A DNA stretch of 64,000 bases from Bacillota bacterium (GTDB lineage Bacteria; Bacillota; UBA4882; UBA8346). The DNA is taken from assembly GCA_023429995.1 (NCBI GenBank), contig JAEZCE010000041.1, forward strand, positions 62,001-126,000. Direction: 5' to 3'. This document shows positions 1-8,502 of the stretch, in pieces (position 1 is the stretch's first letter; every line of letters begins with the position of its first letter). The notes beneath the pieces were generated by a model. That model ran no database searches and was not told the origin of the DNA. It saw nothing but the letters and a program-made list of their open reading frames with translations. Position numbers and translations under genes: made by a program.

Positions 1-87
1 TTTTTCGACAGCCTCTTTTTATCTGATAATATTCATATGGATTCGAAGAAATCATAATAAAAGTATCTTGGTTTTTCGGAGGCAAGT

Positions 88-564
88 ATGATTAAGACCA
101 AGGAGTTCCCTTTCCCCAAGTCGATATATATCAAAATTTTAGTTTTTAATTCCTTGAAGCGCAGCCTATGGGCTTTTGTTTTCATGATCGTGCTCGCTGT
201 GTACCAAGCCACAAAAGGACCTTCATTAACACTTTTGCTTATCGCCATGTTACCGGTTTTATTGCTTTCTTATATCATTTTCCGATGCTGGATACATTCG
301 AATACCAAAACCCATCGTTTGTTTTTTAAAGAGAGAACCTTCGAAATCAATAGCAAAGATATGGATATTATTTTGAAAGACGGTTCTATTTCAAAGATTC
401 AAATCAATGATATTGCAAGAGTCGTCAAAAATTCCAGTTATTATTTGTTGTTTTTAACGAAAAAGCAATTCATTTATGTTCCGCTTTCTGCTTTTAAAAC
501 ACCGGGTGATGTCAATGGTTTTGATTCCATATTGAAGGCGAGAAAACGTGGAAAAAAACTCTAA
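88..564 (+). CDS. YcxB-like membrane protein
   Basis: A 158-residue protein with two hydrophobic segments (about residues 28-42 and 47-68) followed by a soluble C-terminal half. The C-terminal half (about 85-150), with its 'IKDG/SKIQINDIARV' strand pattern and the 'YVPLSAF' motif near the end, resembles the YcxB-like domain found behind two TM helices in many Bacillota proteins of unknown function. The start is supported by GGAGG five bases upstream. It lies alone before the antiporter gene (57-nt gap) and may be co-transcribed with it. Function unknown; the family assignment is by pattern only. Confidence 0.6.
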   Translation: MIKTKEFPFPKSIYIKILVFNSLKRSLWAFVFMIVLAVYQATKGPSLTLLLIAMLPVLLLSYIIFRCWIHSNTKTHRLFFKERTFEINSKDMDIILKDGSISKIQINDIARVVKNSSYYLLFLTKKQFIYVPLSAFKTPGDVNGFDSILKARKRGKKL

Positions 565-621
565 TATCAATCGGGGAAGCATTTATTATAGATACAATAT
601 ACAACAAGGTGGAATTTCTTT

Positions 622-1893
622 ATGAGTGAAGTCTTAAACATTCCGTTGTTTTTTTGTGCTCCTTTCGCGGTAATTTTGTTATTGATTGCAATCATGCCAC
701 TGGCATTTCCACGTTTTTGGGAGAAGAACCTTAATAAAGCCATAGTGAGTGCTATTGTCAGCATCCCGGTATTGATATTTATGATTATGAAATCTCCCCG
801 TTCTCTGGGGAGCACTGTGGAGGATTATATTTCATTTATCATTCTTCTGGCTTCGTTATTTATTATCTCCGGTGGAATTTTGGTTAAAGGGGACTTAAAA
901 GCAACCCCGGTTGTAAATACTGTTTTTTTGCTGGTGGGCGCTATTGCCGCCAACCTGATCGGCACCACCGGCGCCAGTATGTTATTAATCCGGCCATTAC
1001 TTTCGACAATTCGCGAAAGAAAACATATTATCCATATCCCGGTTTTCTTTATATTTATCGTCTCCAATATTGGGGGGAGTTTGACTCCGCTTGGCGATCC
1101 GCCGCTTTTTATGGGTTATTTACGGGGAGTGCCGTTTACGTGGACTTTCCGGTTATTTCCGATTTGGCTGTTTGCCGTCGCCGTTTTATTAATTGTTTTC
1201 TATATTTGGGATTCAATTGCCTATAAGAAAGAAGATGTGAACGCGTTTAAGCGGGATGTCCAAAACAAAACACCGCTGACGATATCCGGGAAAATCAATT
1301 TGCTATTTCTGCTTGGCGTCATTGCGGCTGTCTTTTTTCAAGCGCCGGCTCCTTACCGGGAACTGATTATGATGCTCATGATTGTCTTGTCTTTGGTATT
1401 TACCAAAAAGGGATTGCGGGTTGAAAATAATTTTACTTACGGACCCATTATCGAAGTTGCCATTTTATTTGCAGGCATTTTTATTACCATGGTTCCCCTA
1501 TTGCTACTATTGGAAGCTAAAGGAGCGGCTTTGGGAATCGTTAAACCCTGGCAATTTTTTTGGTTCTCCGGAGGGTTGAGTTCCTTTTTGGACAATACAC
1601 CGACCTATGTTACCTTTGCTTCTTTGGCTTCAAGTGTAACTCAAAGCCTTGGGCATGGAGGATTCCCGATTGTTCATGGAATCGGAGTCCGGGAAGATTT
1701 ATTATTGGCTATCAGCGCCGGATCGGTATTCATGGGCGCCAATACTTATATTGGGAACGGTCCAAATTTCATGGTCAAATCCATTGCCGAAGAGCAAGGC
1801 GTTGAGGTGCCGCACTTTTTTGGGTATATGCTGTATTCGATTTGCGTCTTAATCCCGCTCTTTGGAGTGATGACGCTGTTGTTTTTCAGATAA
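622..1893 (+). CDS. NhaD-type sodium:proton antiporter / ArsB-CitM superfamily permease
   Basis: A 423-residue integral membrane protein with about 11-12 hydrophobic segments. Motifs typical of the NhaD/ArsB ion-transporter superfamily are visible: 'ANLIGTTGASMLLIRP' near residue 110, 'SNIGGSLTPLGDPPLFMG' near 145, and 'FLDNTPTYVTF' plus 'GANTYIGNGPNFMVKSIAE' in the second half. These are the two inverted-repeat discontinuous helices that bind cation in this fold. Expected role is Na+/H+ exchange at the inner membrane; transport of an organic anion is the alternative. It ends just before a strong bidirectional terminator. Confidence 0.8.
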   Translation: MSEVLNIPLFFCAPFAVILLLIAIMPLAFPRFWEKNLNKAIVSAIVSIPVLIFMIMKSPRSLGSTVEDYISFIILLASLFIISGGILVKGDLKATPVVNTVFLLVGAIAANLIGTTGASMLLIRPLLSTIRERKHIIHIPVFFIFIVSNIGGSLTPLGDPPLFMGYLRGVPFTWTFRLFPIWLFAVAVLLIVFYIWDSIAYKKEDVNAFKRDVQNKTPLTISGKINLLFLLGVIAAVFFQAPAPYRELIMMLMIVLSLVFTKKGLRVENNFTYGPIIEVAILFAGIFITMVPLLLLLEAKGAALGIVKPWQFFWFSGGLSSFLDNTPTYVTFASLASSVTQSLGHGGFPIVHGIGVREDLLLAISAGSVFMGANTYIGNGPNFMVKSIAEEQGVEVPHFFGYMLYSICVLIPLFGVMTLLFFR

Positions 1894-1918
1894 TTGGGAA
1901 TTTAATATTGAAATAATT

Positions 1919-1947
1919 AAAAGAACCCGGGATTCACCGGGTTCTTT
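1919..1947. terminator. Bidirectional rho-independent terminator
   Basis: An inverted repeat AAAGAACCCGG / CCGGGTTCTTT around a short ATTCA loop, with T-rich flanks on both sides. It sits between the convergent antiporter (plus) and GerP-like (minus) genes and can serve both. Confidence 0.85.
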
Positions 1948-1951
1948 TGTT

Positions 1952-2461
1952 TTAAGGCTGATGAACAAATGCCGGTTTGAAATCTTGATCATTGATAATG
2001 GTATCAACCAAATCAGGGTCGTAATTCAGGCTTACGTTGCCGATGGATAGATTCTTTTCTCCGTAAATATCTCCTGTGGCGGTATTGGCCTTTTCGTGGG
2101 ATTCCATTCCGGTAATCGCCGTATGCCCTGCAAATACACCTGAATTTTGGATCATGGTATTGATGTTGATGGCCTGAATGTCGATATTGGTTTTTTGAAT
2201 ATCATGCTCCGGGGTGTCGAAAATAATATGCTGATCGCGATCGTCAATCGGAGTATCGATTAAATCCTGGTCAATCACCAAGCAAAGGTTTTGAACGAGT
2301 AAATTTGAATCTCCGATTGAATTGAAGATACTATTTGATTTCCCGTGGGCGCTCCAACCAACGGCGTTGTTTTTTTCGCCCATAAAAATTCCGCAATTCC
2401 GTTGAATTGAATTAACAGAAATATTCCCTTCGATTTTGATAACCATCGTATTTTCTTTCAT
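1952..2461 (-). CDS. Two-repeat GerPA/GerPF-like spore protein
   Basis: A 169-residue protein built of two tandem copies of one module (about residues 10-80 and 92-160). Each copy runs 'xINxNSxxQNxGxFxG...' to 'DxDLxDTxIxDxDxKP'. The neighbouring 82-residue protein is a single copy of the same module. The module resembles the short GerPA/GerPF spore-coat/germination proteins of Bacillota, which also have a 'VNS...G' start and an acidic tail. The start overlaps the upstream stop (ATGA), so the pair is translationally coupled. A second ATG five codons in is possible. The sporulation role is inferred from the family resemblance. Confidence 0.5.
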   Translation of the reverse strand: MKENTMVIKIEGNISVNSIQRNCGIFMGEKNNAVGWSAHGKSNSIFNSIGDSNLLVQNLCLVIDQDLIDTPIDDRDQHIIFDTPEHDIQKTNIDIQAININTMIQNSGVFAGHTAITGMESHEKANTATGDIYGEKNLSIGNVSLNYDPDLVDTIINDQDFKPAFVHQP

Positions 2462-2706
2462 GTGTTAACCCCGCAGTAAGGTTTGACATCTTGGTCGTTT
2501 ATGTTCCCGTCGGCGGCTTCAAATCCGTCGAAATTGGAATTCACCGAAGCGATCGAATAATTAAAGAACCCGAAGAAACCACCGTTCCCGGCATTAAATT
2601 TCATGTTGGCATCCCAGCCGGAAATTACGGTATTTCCTAAGAAAATTCCCGCATTTTGCTGGGGATTATTAACACTTACGGCTCCGACATTGACAATGGA
2701 AGGCAT
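2458..2706 (-). CDS. GerPA/GerPF-like small spore protein
   Basis: An 82-residue single-module version of the preceding gene's repeat: 'MPSIVNVGAVSVNNPQQNAG' at the start and 'NINDQDVKP' near the end, with a Gly/Asn-rich centre. The beginning MPSIV followed by a VN-rich strand is typical of GerPA/GerPF proteins. A GGGAGAA ribosome site precedes the ATG. The gene is coupled to the two-repeat protein by an ATGA overlap. Probably a spore coat or germinant-permeability component; the exact role is not demonstrated. Confidence 0.5.
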   Translation of the reverse strand: MPSIVNVGAVSVNNPQQNAGIFLGNTVISGWDANMKFNAGNGGFFGFFNYSIASVNSNFDGFEAADGNINDQDVKPYCGVNT

Positions 2707-2817
2707 GAGGTTCTCCCGGATAAATTATCAGATGTGAATACCCAAAGTTGTCTGTCTTCTGGCGCAAATTCTTGTAATGCCCATTTTTGTGACCTCTTTG
2801 GTTGATGGTTCCGGCTT

Positions 2818-3165
2818 TTAAAAGAAAAAATGTGAAAATCTCCAAATTAAGCTCGGAAGGATCCCCAATAGCAGATTTGCGGGTGTAGTTACGGACTTTT
2901 GAAAAAATGGATTGATTTTGGGGATTCCCGTTCGAAAAAAGGGAGATGACAAAATATTGAGCCAATTTGCCATGTCTGCAAATCCCGGATAACGAGAGCT
3001 ATTTGGCGCAGCCGATTCTTTTGGGGTGGGTCCGAAAAGGTTATTCGAAAAATTGAACAATCGTTGAAAAGAATTGCTATGATTGCAAAAATCACACCAT
3101 TCTTTTTGGAGGGCGATGACTTTTTGAAACCATGCCTGATTAAAAATATTCAACAAGTTTACCAT
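2818..3165 (-). CDS. Hypothetical 115-residue protein upstream of the GerP-like pair
   Basis: An open frame of 115 codons with a strong AGAAGGAGC ribosome binding site eight bases before its ATG, which is the main reason to accept it. The protein is rich in Asn, Phe, Trp and Pro and contains a repeated 'F..N..' pattern, but no recognisable domain. It would be the first gene of a minus-strand operon leading into the GerP-like pair 110 nt downstream. It could be an unrecognised spore protein or a degenerate one; the composition is unusual. Confidence 0.35.
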   Translation of the reverse strand: MVNLLNIFNQAWFQKVIALQKEWCDFCNHSNSFQRLFNFSNNLFGPTPKESAAPNSSRYPGFADMANWLNILSSPFFRTGIPKINPFFQKSVTTPANLLLGILPSLIWRFSHFFF

Positions 3166-3437
3166 GGATATAAGCTCCTTCTATTTTTGATGCCGCCAAA
3201 ATTCAAATCCGTCTTATACAGTTAATTTATGAATTTAGAAGGGAAAATACAGCGGGATTTTATAACAATATTTCTGGAAAACATAACAAAGGAAGATATG
3301 CTCATTTTAGATGGAGACAACATGATTAGTACGATAAAACAGATAAACTTAAATCCTGGGGTGGAATATACTTTAAAAAAACTGTGTTAGTGGCGTGTAA
3401 TATATTCTCTTGTATACATTATTATTGAATTTATTTC

Positions 3438-3473
3438 TTGATTTCGTGTTATGTTGGTGATAATATATAACAC
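3438..3473 (+). promoter_or_regulatory. Putative amt promoter with overlapping operator
   Basis: TTGATT (3438-3443), a 17-nt spacer and TAATAT (3461-3466) form a good sigma-A type promoter about 90 nt before the amt start. An inverted repeat GTGTTAT (3446-3452) / ATAACAC (3467-3473) straddles the spacer and -10 element and is a plausible repressor site. The rest of 3166-3559 shows no gene. Confidence 0.5.
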
Positions 3474-3559
3474 AACAAGGCATGCCATATTACATTGATA
3501 TTACTTGTCAAACGGAAGCTTTATTTTGATTGAACAAACATTAAACTGGAGGAATGCAA

Positions 3560-4924
3560 ATGGAAACCAAAGTCGTCTTAGACACGCTATGGACCCTTAT
3601 TGCGGCAATGTTGGTCTTTTTTATGAATCTTGGATTTGCGATGGTGGAATCGGGTTTTGCTCGCGCCAAAAACTGCGTTAACATTTTGTCCAAAAACTTT
3701 ATCGTTTTTGCAGTCTCGTCATTAGGATTTTTATTATTAGGCTGGGGATTGATGTTCGGAGACGGTACTCCCTTTGTCGGTCTTAAAGGTTTATGGTTTT
3801 TGGGTGGGGCCGATAACTCTCCGGCTGTCGGTGATGCTTATAAGGGAGTGTATTCCGCGATTTCGTGGACGAGTGTGCCTTTGCTGGCTAAATTTTTCTT
3901 TCAATTAGTCTTCTGCGGGACGGCTGCTACAATCGTTTCCGGAGCTGTTGCCGAACGTATTAAGTACAAATCCTTTATTGTTTTTTCTTTCGTAATGGCA
4001 ATCCTCATTTATCCCATCACCGGACATTGGATCTGGGGCGGCGGTTGGTTAGCTAAATTGGGAATGTGGGACTTCGCCGGTTCAACGGTTGTGCACTCGG
4101 TTGGCGGCTGGGCGGCGTTGGCTGGGATCTTGGTTCTGGGCCCCCGTTTCGGGAAATATACTAAAGATGGGAAAATTAATCCTATTCCCGGCCATAATAT
4201 GAGTATTGCCACGATTGGCGTGTTCGTCCTCTGGCTTGGTTGGTTCGGATTTAATCCGGGTTCCACGATGGCTGCCGATCCGAAAGCAATCGCCCATGTT
4301 TTAATGACTACCAATACTGCGGCCATTGCGGCGACGTTAAGTTCTACCGCTATCGCCTGGTGGATTTTGGGCAAACCCGATTTGGGAATGACCTTAAATG
4401 GATGCCTGGCTGGATTGGTTGCGATTACTGCGCCTTGTGCTTTTGTTAGCGTAGCAAGCTCGTTAATCATCGGTCTTATTGCCGGCATTTTAGTCGTCTT
4501 ATGTGTAATCGGTTTTGACCGTATCAAAATCGATGACCCGGTTGGAGCTTTATCCGTGCATTTGGTGAACGGCGTATTTGGTACTTTGGCAATTGGTCTT
4601 TTTGCCCAAAATGGAATCACTGGCGCTGAAACAGGCAACGGTCTCTTTTTTGGCGGCGGACTTAAGCTTCTGGGAGTTCAGTTTGTAGGCGTTATAAGCG
4701 TAGGCGCCTTTGTGTTTGCCCTTTCGCTTGTGGCTTGGTTTGTGATTAAAGCGGTTATGGGTATCCGCGTTACCTTACAGGAAGAGATTGAGGGTTTGGA
4801 TATTGGCGAACACGGCAACAGCGCTTATCCTGAATTTTTAACCCGCAAACCGGTTTACTCATATATTGGAGACGGCGCGGTTGGCATTGAAACAGGAAAA
4901 ACCGTAGCACAGGGGGTAAAATAA
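3560..4924 (+). CDS. amt: Ammonium transporter Amt
   Basis: About 454 residues with 11 predicted membrane segments, full length for the Amt/MEP/Rh family. It conducts NH4+/NH3 across the inner membrane. The twin pore histidines appear in 'AGSTVVHSVGGWAAL' and 'GALSVHLVNGVFGTL'; the family motif 'GHWIWGGGWL' precedes the first. GGAGG sits only 1 nt before the outermost ATG (3554) but 7 nt before the ATG at 3560, so the second is taken as the start. The PII gene follows after one base, the classical amt-glnK arrangement in which GlnK binds and closes Amt when nitrogen is plentiful. Confidence 0.95.
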   Translation: METKVVLDTLWTLIAAMLVFFMNLGFAMVESGFARAKNCVNILSKNFIVFAVSSLGFLLLGWGLMFGDGTPFVGLKGLWFLGGADNSPAVGDAYKGVYSAISWTSVPLLAKFFFQLVFCGTAATIVSGAVAERIKYKSFIVFSFVMAILIYPITGHWIWGGGWLAKLGMWDFAGSTVVHSVGGWAALAGILVLGPRFGKYTKDGKINPIPGHNMSIATIGVFVLWLGWFGFNPGSTMAADPKAIAHVLMTTNTAAIAATLSSTAIAWWILGKPDLGMTLNGCLAGLVAITAPCAFVSVASSLIIGLIAGILVVLCVIGFDRIKIDDPVGALSVHLVNGVFGTLAIGLFAQNGITGAETGNGLFFGGGLKLLGVQFVGVISVGAFVFALSLVAWFVIKAVMGIRVTLQEEIEGLDIGEHGNSAYPEFLTRKPVYSYIGDGAVGIETGKTVAQGVK

Positions 4925-4925
4925 G

Positions 4926-5264
4926 ATGAAACATATTATTGCAGTTATCCGTCCTGAAAAGCTTGATGATGTGCGTCATGCTTTGGAAAAAGTCGGTTAT
5001 TCCGGTTTAATGATTTCTGAAATTCAGGGACACGGCAAGCAAAAAGGGATTGTTCAACAATGGCGCGGTGAAAAATATAAAGTGGATTTAATTTCGAAAA
5101 TCAAATTGGAGGTCGTCGTCAAAGACGGAGAAGCCGAAGCGATCAAGAAAACCATTATTGAAAACGCGCGGACCGGTGAGATTGGCGACGGTAAGATTTT
5201 CATCACTCATGTAGATGAAGTCATCCGCATCCGCACCGGCGAAGAAGGAGAAATTGCTCTATAA
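4926..5264 (+). CDS. glnK: Nitrogen regulatory protein PII (GlnK/GlnB)
   Basis: 112 residues, the standard PII length. The T-loop has 'QQWRGEKYKVDL' with Tyr at position 51, the uridylylation site in proteobacterial homologues. The B-loop/signature 'TGEIGDGKIFI' and the C-terminal 'VIRIRTGE' are intact. It senses ATP/ADP and 2-oxoglutarate and should regulate the adjacent Amt. It is separated from amt by one base and its ribosome site (AGGGGG) lies inside the end of amt, so the two are coupled. A terminator follows 20 nt downstream. Confidence 0.95.
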   Translation: MKHIIAVIRPEKLDDVRHALEKVGYSGLMISEIQGHGKQKGIVQQWRGEKYKVDLISKIKLEVVVKDGEAEAIKKTIIENARTGEIGDGKIFITHVDEVIRIRTGEEGEIAL

Positions 5265-5284
5265 TTAAATTGGATTTGAAAACA

Positions 5285-5309
5285 GCCTCGCATAAAGCGG
5301 GGCTTTTTT
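5285..5309 (+). terminator. Rho-independent terminator of amt-glnK
   Basis: GCCTCGC / GCGGGGC stem with an ATAAA loop followed directly by six T. Confidence 0.85.
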
Positions 5310-5317
5310 GATAATTT

Positions 5318-5443
5318 TTTTCAAAACGGCAGTGAGAATTTACTCTGCGGGGGAGAAAACCGGCGCAAGGGTGGAGGGAATTTTCAAAACGGCAGTGAGA
5401 ATTTACTCTGCGGGGGAGAAAACCGGCGCGAGAGTGGAGGGGA
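5318..5443 (+). repeat. 63-bp tandem duplication (two units)
   Basis: Two adjacent copies of a 63-bp unit that begins TTTTCAAAACGGCAGTGAG and contains CTCTGCGGGGGAG and CCGGCGC. The copies differ at very few positions near the end of the unit. The start of a third, diverged copy (TTTTTAAAAC) runs into the dispersed repeat at 5451. No open frame; the G/C-rich core is unlike the flanks. The core shares short words (AAACGGCAG, TTTACTC, CCGGCGC) with the neighbouring dispersed repeat. Confidence 0.8.
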
Positions 5444-5450
5444 TTTTTAA

Positions 5451-5666
5451 AACAGGGCTACATCGATAAAGGTCTCAATGTCGAGTGAAATCAATTAAAC
5501 GGCAGCCAGAGCCGTTTTACTCCGGCGCTTTTCAGGCGCCAAAAAGTGTTTTTTACGTGTATCGTTTTATTGGAAAGGTCCGGACCCGTTATCGAAGATA
5601 ATGGGTTGTATGATTTTGAGCCTTGGTTTGAATATCTGCTTTATTTTTTAGGGAAAGGAGGTGAAC
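5451..5666 (+). repeat. Dispersed 216-bp direct repeat, copy 1 (structured leader-like)
   Basis: About 95% identical to 19617-19833, in the same orientation. It contains three hairpins: AACGGC/GCCGTT, GGCGC/GCGCC and a 9-bp CCCGTTATC/GATAATGGG stem with a GAA loop. It ends in a strong AAGGAGGTGAAC ribosome site. In this copy no gene follows: similarity to copy 2 stops at the ribosome site and the end of the levR gene lies 15 nt on. It looks like a gene leader that has lost its gene. The two copies bracket the PTS cassette. Confidence 0.85.
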
Positions 5667-5681
5667 GATCATTCATTAATT

Positions 5682-8468
5682 TTACTTAGTGAGCAATGGG
5701 AGAGTAATCATCAGGTAATAGACTTCGGCATCTGTGATAGTGAGATCCAACTCTTCGGCGCTGGTGTTGAGGATATCTTTCAATTTTTGAAATAGATCGG
5801 CGTTGTGTTCGATCGCCGCATAACCATCCAGAGGCATGGGAATCGGCGCGGCTGTGATGATACGTTCAAACATGGTGGCGCAGTGAATGTATATGCGGAC
5901 GATCAAATCGGACGGGAGAGGGACTTGGGATAGTTGCGTGACCTTTTCAATAATATAACGGGCGCTTTTTTCTACTTTTTTTACATCGAGCGATGGCGCA
6001 AAGTAATACAGGTGTTCCCGGATATGCTTGAGCTGCACTTCCAAAGGCATGGTGGCCAGATCTTCAACTCGAATATCACCATTTATCGGAAGACTGATTC
6101 CCTTGCTTCGCAACAAGTCGCTGGGCCTGCTGGAATAAAGAAACTGCTCGATACTGACATAAGGGACGCCGGGTATGTCTGGGTTCATGATGCCGATAAT
6201 AAGTTTCAGGCGTTTGCCAAGCTTGTGGGATATGGAAAAGATATCATCCTTGATGCCTAATGGCAAAATATCTATAGTGGATGCAACGGATAAATCTTGC
6301 AGGAGCATTTCACGGACAATGCGCGCACTGCCGACACCGGTAATACAATACGTAATGATAATATCGCGCATATCGTCGGCGCTTGCGTCGGGGGAAGAGA
6401 CTGTCGGCCGGATAGTGGTGTGTACCTCGTTGATTCCCGAACCAAGGTGGTTGTTATACTCGCTGACCAGTTTCGAGGTGATTTCGTCAATGCCGGTATT
6501 GGACATCAGGATCATGCGCGCGCATTCCAGAACAATCATCGGGTCCAGTACGGGAAGTATACGGAAATAGAGAAGTGAGTCTTTGGATAAAGCGCGCCAC
6601 AAAATTGACGAAACGTTGAGACCGCATAGGATGAGGGTGTCTTGAAAATTATTTCCCAGAACACCAAGAATTTTGGAGCGAAGAGTCGCTGTATCAAGGT
6701 TGTCGGGCATATTCAGCGCCTTGATAAAGCTGGTGTTGAGCAAATTATTTGCAAAAGCGGCGATTCCGGTAGCGGAGTTGGCGTAACCGCACAGCAGGAG
6801 ATTGACCGAAGGTTGATGCTGATCGGGAGAGGTATGAGCCAGTAGCATGGACAGCAGCATGATTTCACCGTCCATCAGCTCAATGCCAAGGTAATTTTTC
6901 AGCAGGGGTGTTATTTTGGTGACAAGGGACTTTTCTTTTGGAAATTCAGATATGTTCTCAAAACTGCTTGGACTGAAGATGATACGTCCTGCATGGGCGT
7001 AAAACTTGAGCTGTTGCAGATAGTAGGCAATGGAATTGATGATATCTTGGTCGTATGATTTTCCAAATTCGATGGTTGCATATTGGATTAATTCATTCGT
7101 TGCCTGCCAGACCACGGGGGCGATTGAACCATAGACGATGCCTGGTGGAGCAACCTTGCCTGAAATGGCATTCCTGCCATGTTGCTTGTATTGTTTGTCC
7201 AAATCCGTTACAATCAGATGCTCGGCTTCGGTAACATTTTTGCCCAGCCCGCGATAGAAGAGCATTTTTTGTTCAACAAAGTGCTGAAAATCAAAGGGCA
7301 TGAGGACTTCGTCGGATGCCGGAGAAAAAGCTACAGGACGTTCCCATGAAATTTCTAAACCGGCGCCTAGGCCGGCAGCTGAAAAGTACGCGTCCACATG
7401 CTCATCCGCCATGTAATGGATGCTGAGGTTACGGGAGAGATCATAGATGTCGATGGACAGGGCCGACTGATCGTTTTTGTCCCGATTGCCATAGGACCAA
7501 TTGCTTTGCGCGCATGCAATGCGAATCTCATTGCGTAAATCGCCGATATTGTTTTCTCCCCGGAAGGAGACCAGTAGTTTCAGAGCCGGGTAAGAGAGGC
7601 GAATGGAGAATCCCAACTTTTGCGCCTCTTCATAAAGGAACCAAGTGATAATATCTAATCGCTCGTTGATAGGACGCTCACATAATTCGGGAATCTGAAT
7701 GATAAGGGGAATCCTTCGTTTGAAGGTACTCAGCAGGAAGTTGGATGGATTTTCGGTCGTGGCGCCGACAATCATGATCTTGGCAGTGCGGTCGGCGGTG
7801 TCGCCGAGCCTTCGGTATAAGCCTTTGTCGATCAGCGTGAAGAGCATTTCTTGCCCGGTGGGTGAAAGGCGGTGCAATTCGTCCAGAAACAGGATGCCGT
7901 TGTTGGCGCTCTCGATAAGTCCGGCTTTGTTTGTTTCCGCGCCGGTAAAAGCGCCTTTTACGTAGCCGAATAGCTGAGCAAGAAGTAGTTGTGGATTGTC
8001 GGAATATTCCGCGCAGTTAAAAGTGATGAAGGGAACGCTGGCGCCGCGTATGCTGGATAGATAGCGGGCCATTTCCGAAGCGAGCAGGGACTTGCCAACA
8101 CCTGTTTTGCCGATGATCAGCGCATGGATGCCGTGAGGAGGGTAGGAAACAGCAGCGCTGGCTATCTGCGTCTGGTATTTCAGACTGCCGTTATGACCGA
8201 TCATCTTAGCGAAGGGCGGCGTATCCTGAGAGGGTTCCGTTGATGCTGATTCTGGTTTTGGAGCCGGAACATAGAGGATCGGCCGGATGCCGACCGTATC
8301 CAACTGGCCGAGGGAGACCAGTTCGTTAAGAGCTTTCGTGGCCTCTCCTTGCCAGATTCCAAAATGTTCTGCGACTGTGCTGGCCTGAACACCGGCTTTC
8401 CGATTCGTATTTTTGGCTGAAAGGCAGCGTTCTTCCACGAAATCTCGAATGTCATTCAACTGTGTCAA
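5682..8468 (-). CDS. LevR/ManR-type sigma-54 activator with PRD and PTS domains
   Basis: 928 residues. Domains in order: an N-terminal winged helix (about 1-65); an AAA+ sigma-54-interacting domain with Walker A GKTGVGKS (120-127), the sigma-54 contact loop GAFTGA (172-177) and Walker B LFLDE (193-197); a PRD (about 445-545); an EIIA-Man-like domain (about 555-680); an EIIB-like segment with 'TYCITGVGSA'; and a C-terminal PRD with 'RIYIHCATMFERII'. Such proteins drive sigma-54 promoters of mannose-family PTS operons and are controlled by PTS phosphorylation. The EIIA-like domain has 'LLLCGYANSAT' where the phosphorylatable His-Gly would be, so that site is lost. The start is TTG with AAAGGGGA upstream. 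It lies 34 nt after rpoN in one operon, divergent from the PTS genes. Confidence 0.92.
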   Translation of the reverse strand: MTQLNDIRDFVEERCLSAKNTNRKAGVQASTVAEHFGIWQGEATKALNELVSLGQLDTVGIRPILYVPAPKPESASTEPSQDTPPFAKMIGHNGSLKYQTQIASAAVSYPPHGIHALIIGKTGVGKSLLASEMARYLSSIRGASVPFITFNCAEYSDNPQLLLAQLFGYVKGAFTGAETNKAGLIESANNGILFLDELHRLSPTGQEMLFTLIDKGLYRRLGDTADRTAKIMIVGATTENPSNFLLSTFKRRIPLIIQIPELCERPINERLDIITWFLYEEAQKLGFSIRLSYPALKLLVSFRGENNIGDLRNEIRIACAQSNWSYGNRDKNDQSALSIDIYDLSRNLSIHYMADEHVDAYFSAAGLGAGLEISWERPVAFSPASDEVLMPFDFQHFVEQKMLFYRGLGKNVTEAEHLIVTDLDKQYKQHGRNAISGKVAPPGIVYGSIAPVVWQATNELIQYATIEFGKSYDQDIINSIAYYLQQLKFYAHAGRIIFSPSSFENISEFPKEKSLVTKITPLLKNYLGIELMDGEIMLLSMLLAHTSPDQHQPSVNLLLCGYANSATGIAAFANNLLNTSFIKALNMPDNLDTATLRSKILGVLGNNFQDTLILCGLNVSSILWRALSKDSLLYFRILPVLDPMIVLECARMILMSNTGIDEITSKLVSEYNNHLGSGINEVHTTIRPTVSSPDASADDMRDIIITYCITGVGSARIVREMLLQDLSVASTIDILPLGIKDDIFSISHKLGKRLKLIIGIMNPDIPGVPYVSIEQFLYSSRPSDLLRSKGISLPINGDIRVEDLATMPLEVQLKHIREHLYYFAPSLDVKKVEKSARYIIEKVTQLSQVPLPSDLIVRIYIHCATMFERIITAAPIPMPLDGYAAIEHNADLFQKLKDILNTSAEELDLTITDAEVYYLMITLPLLTK

Positions 8469-8502
8469 TTAGGAAATTCCCCTTTCATATCGTGACGATA
8501 GA

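Noticed and set aside
4009..4638. Long minus-strand open frame inside amt
   Set aside because: It is antisense to a fully conserved transporter gene, with a Pro/Thr-rich composition typical of shadow frames.
5318..5443. CRISPR array
   Set aside because: Only two adjacent 63-bp units with no spacers between them, and no cas genes nearby.
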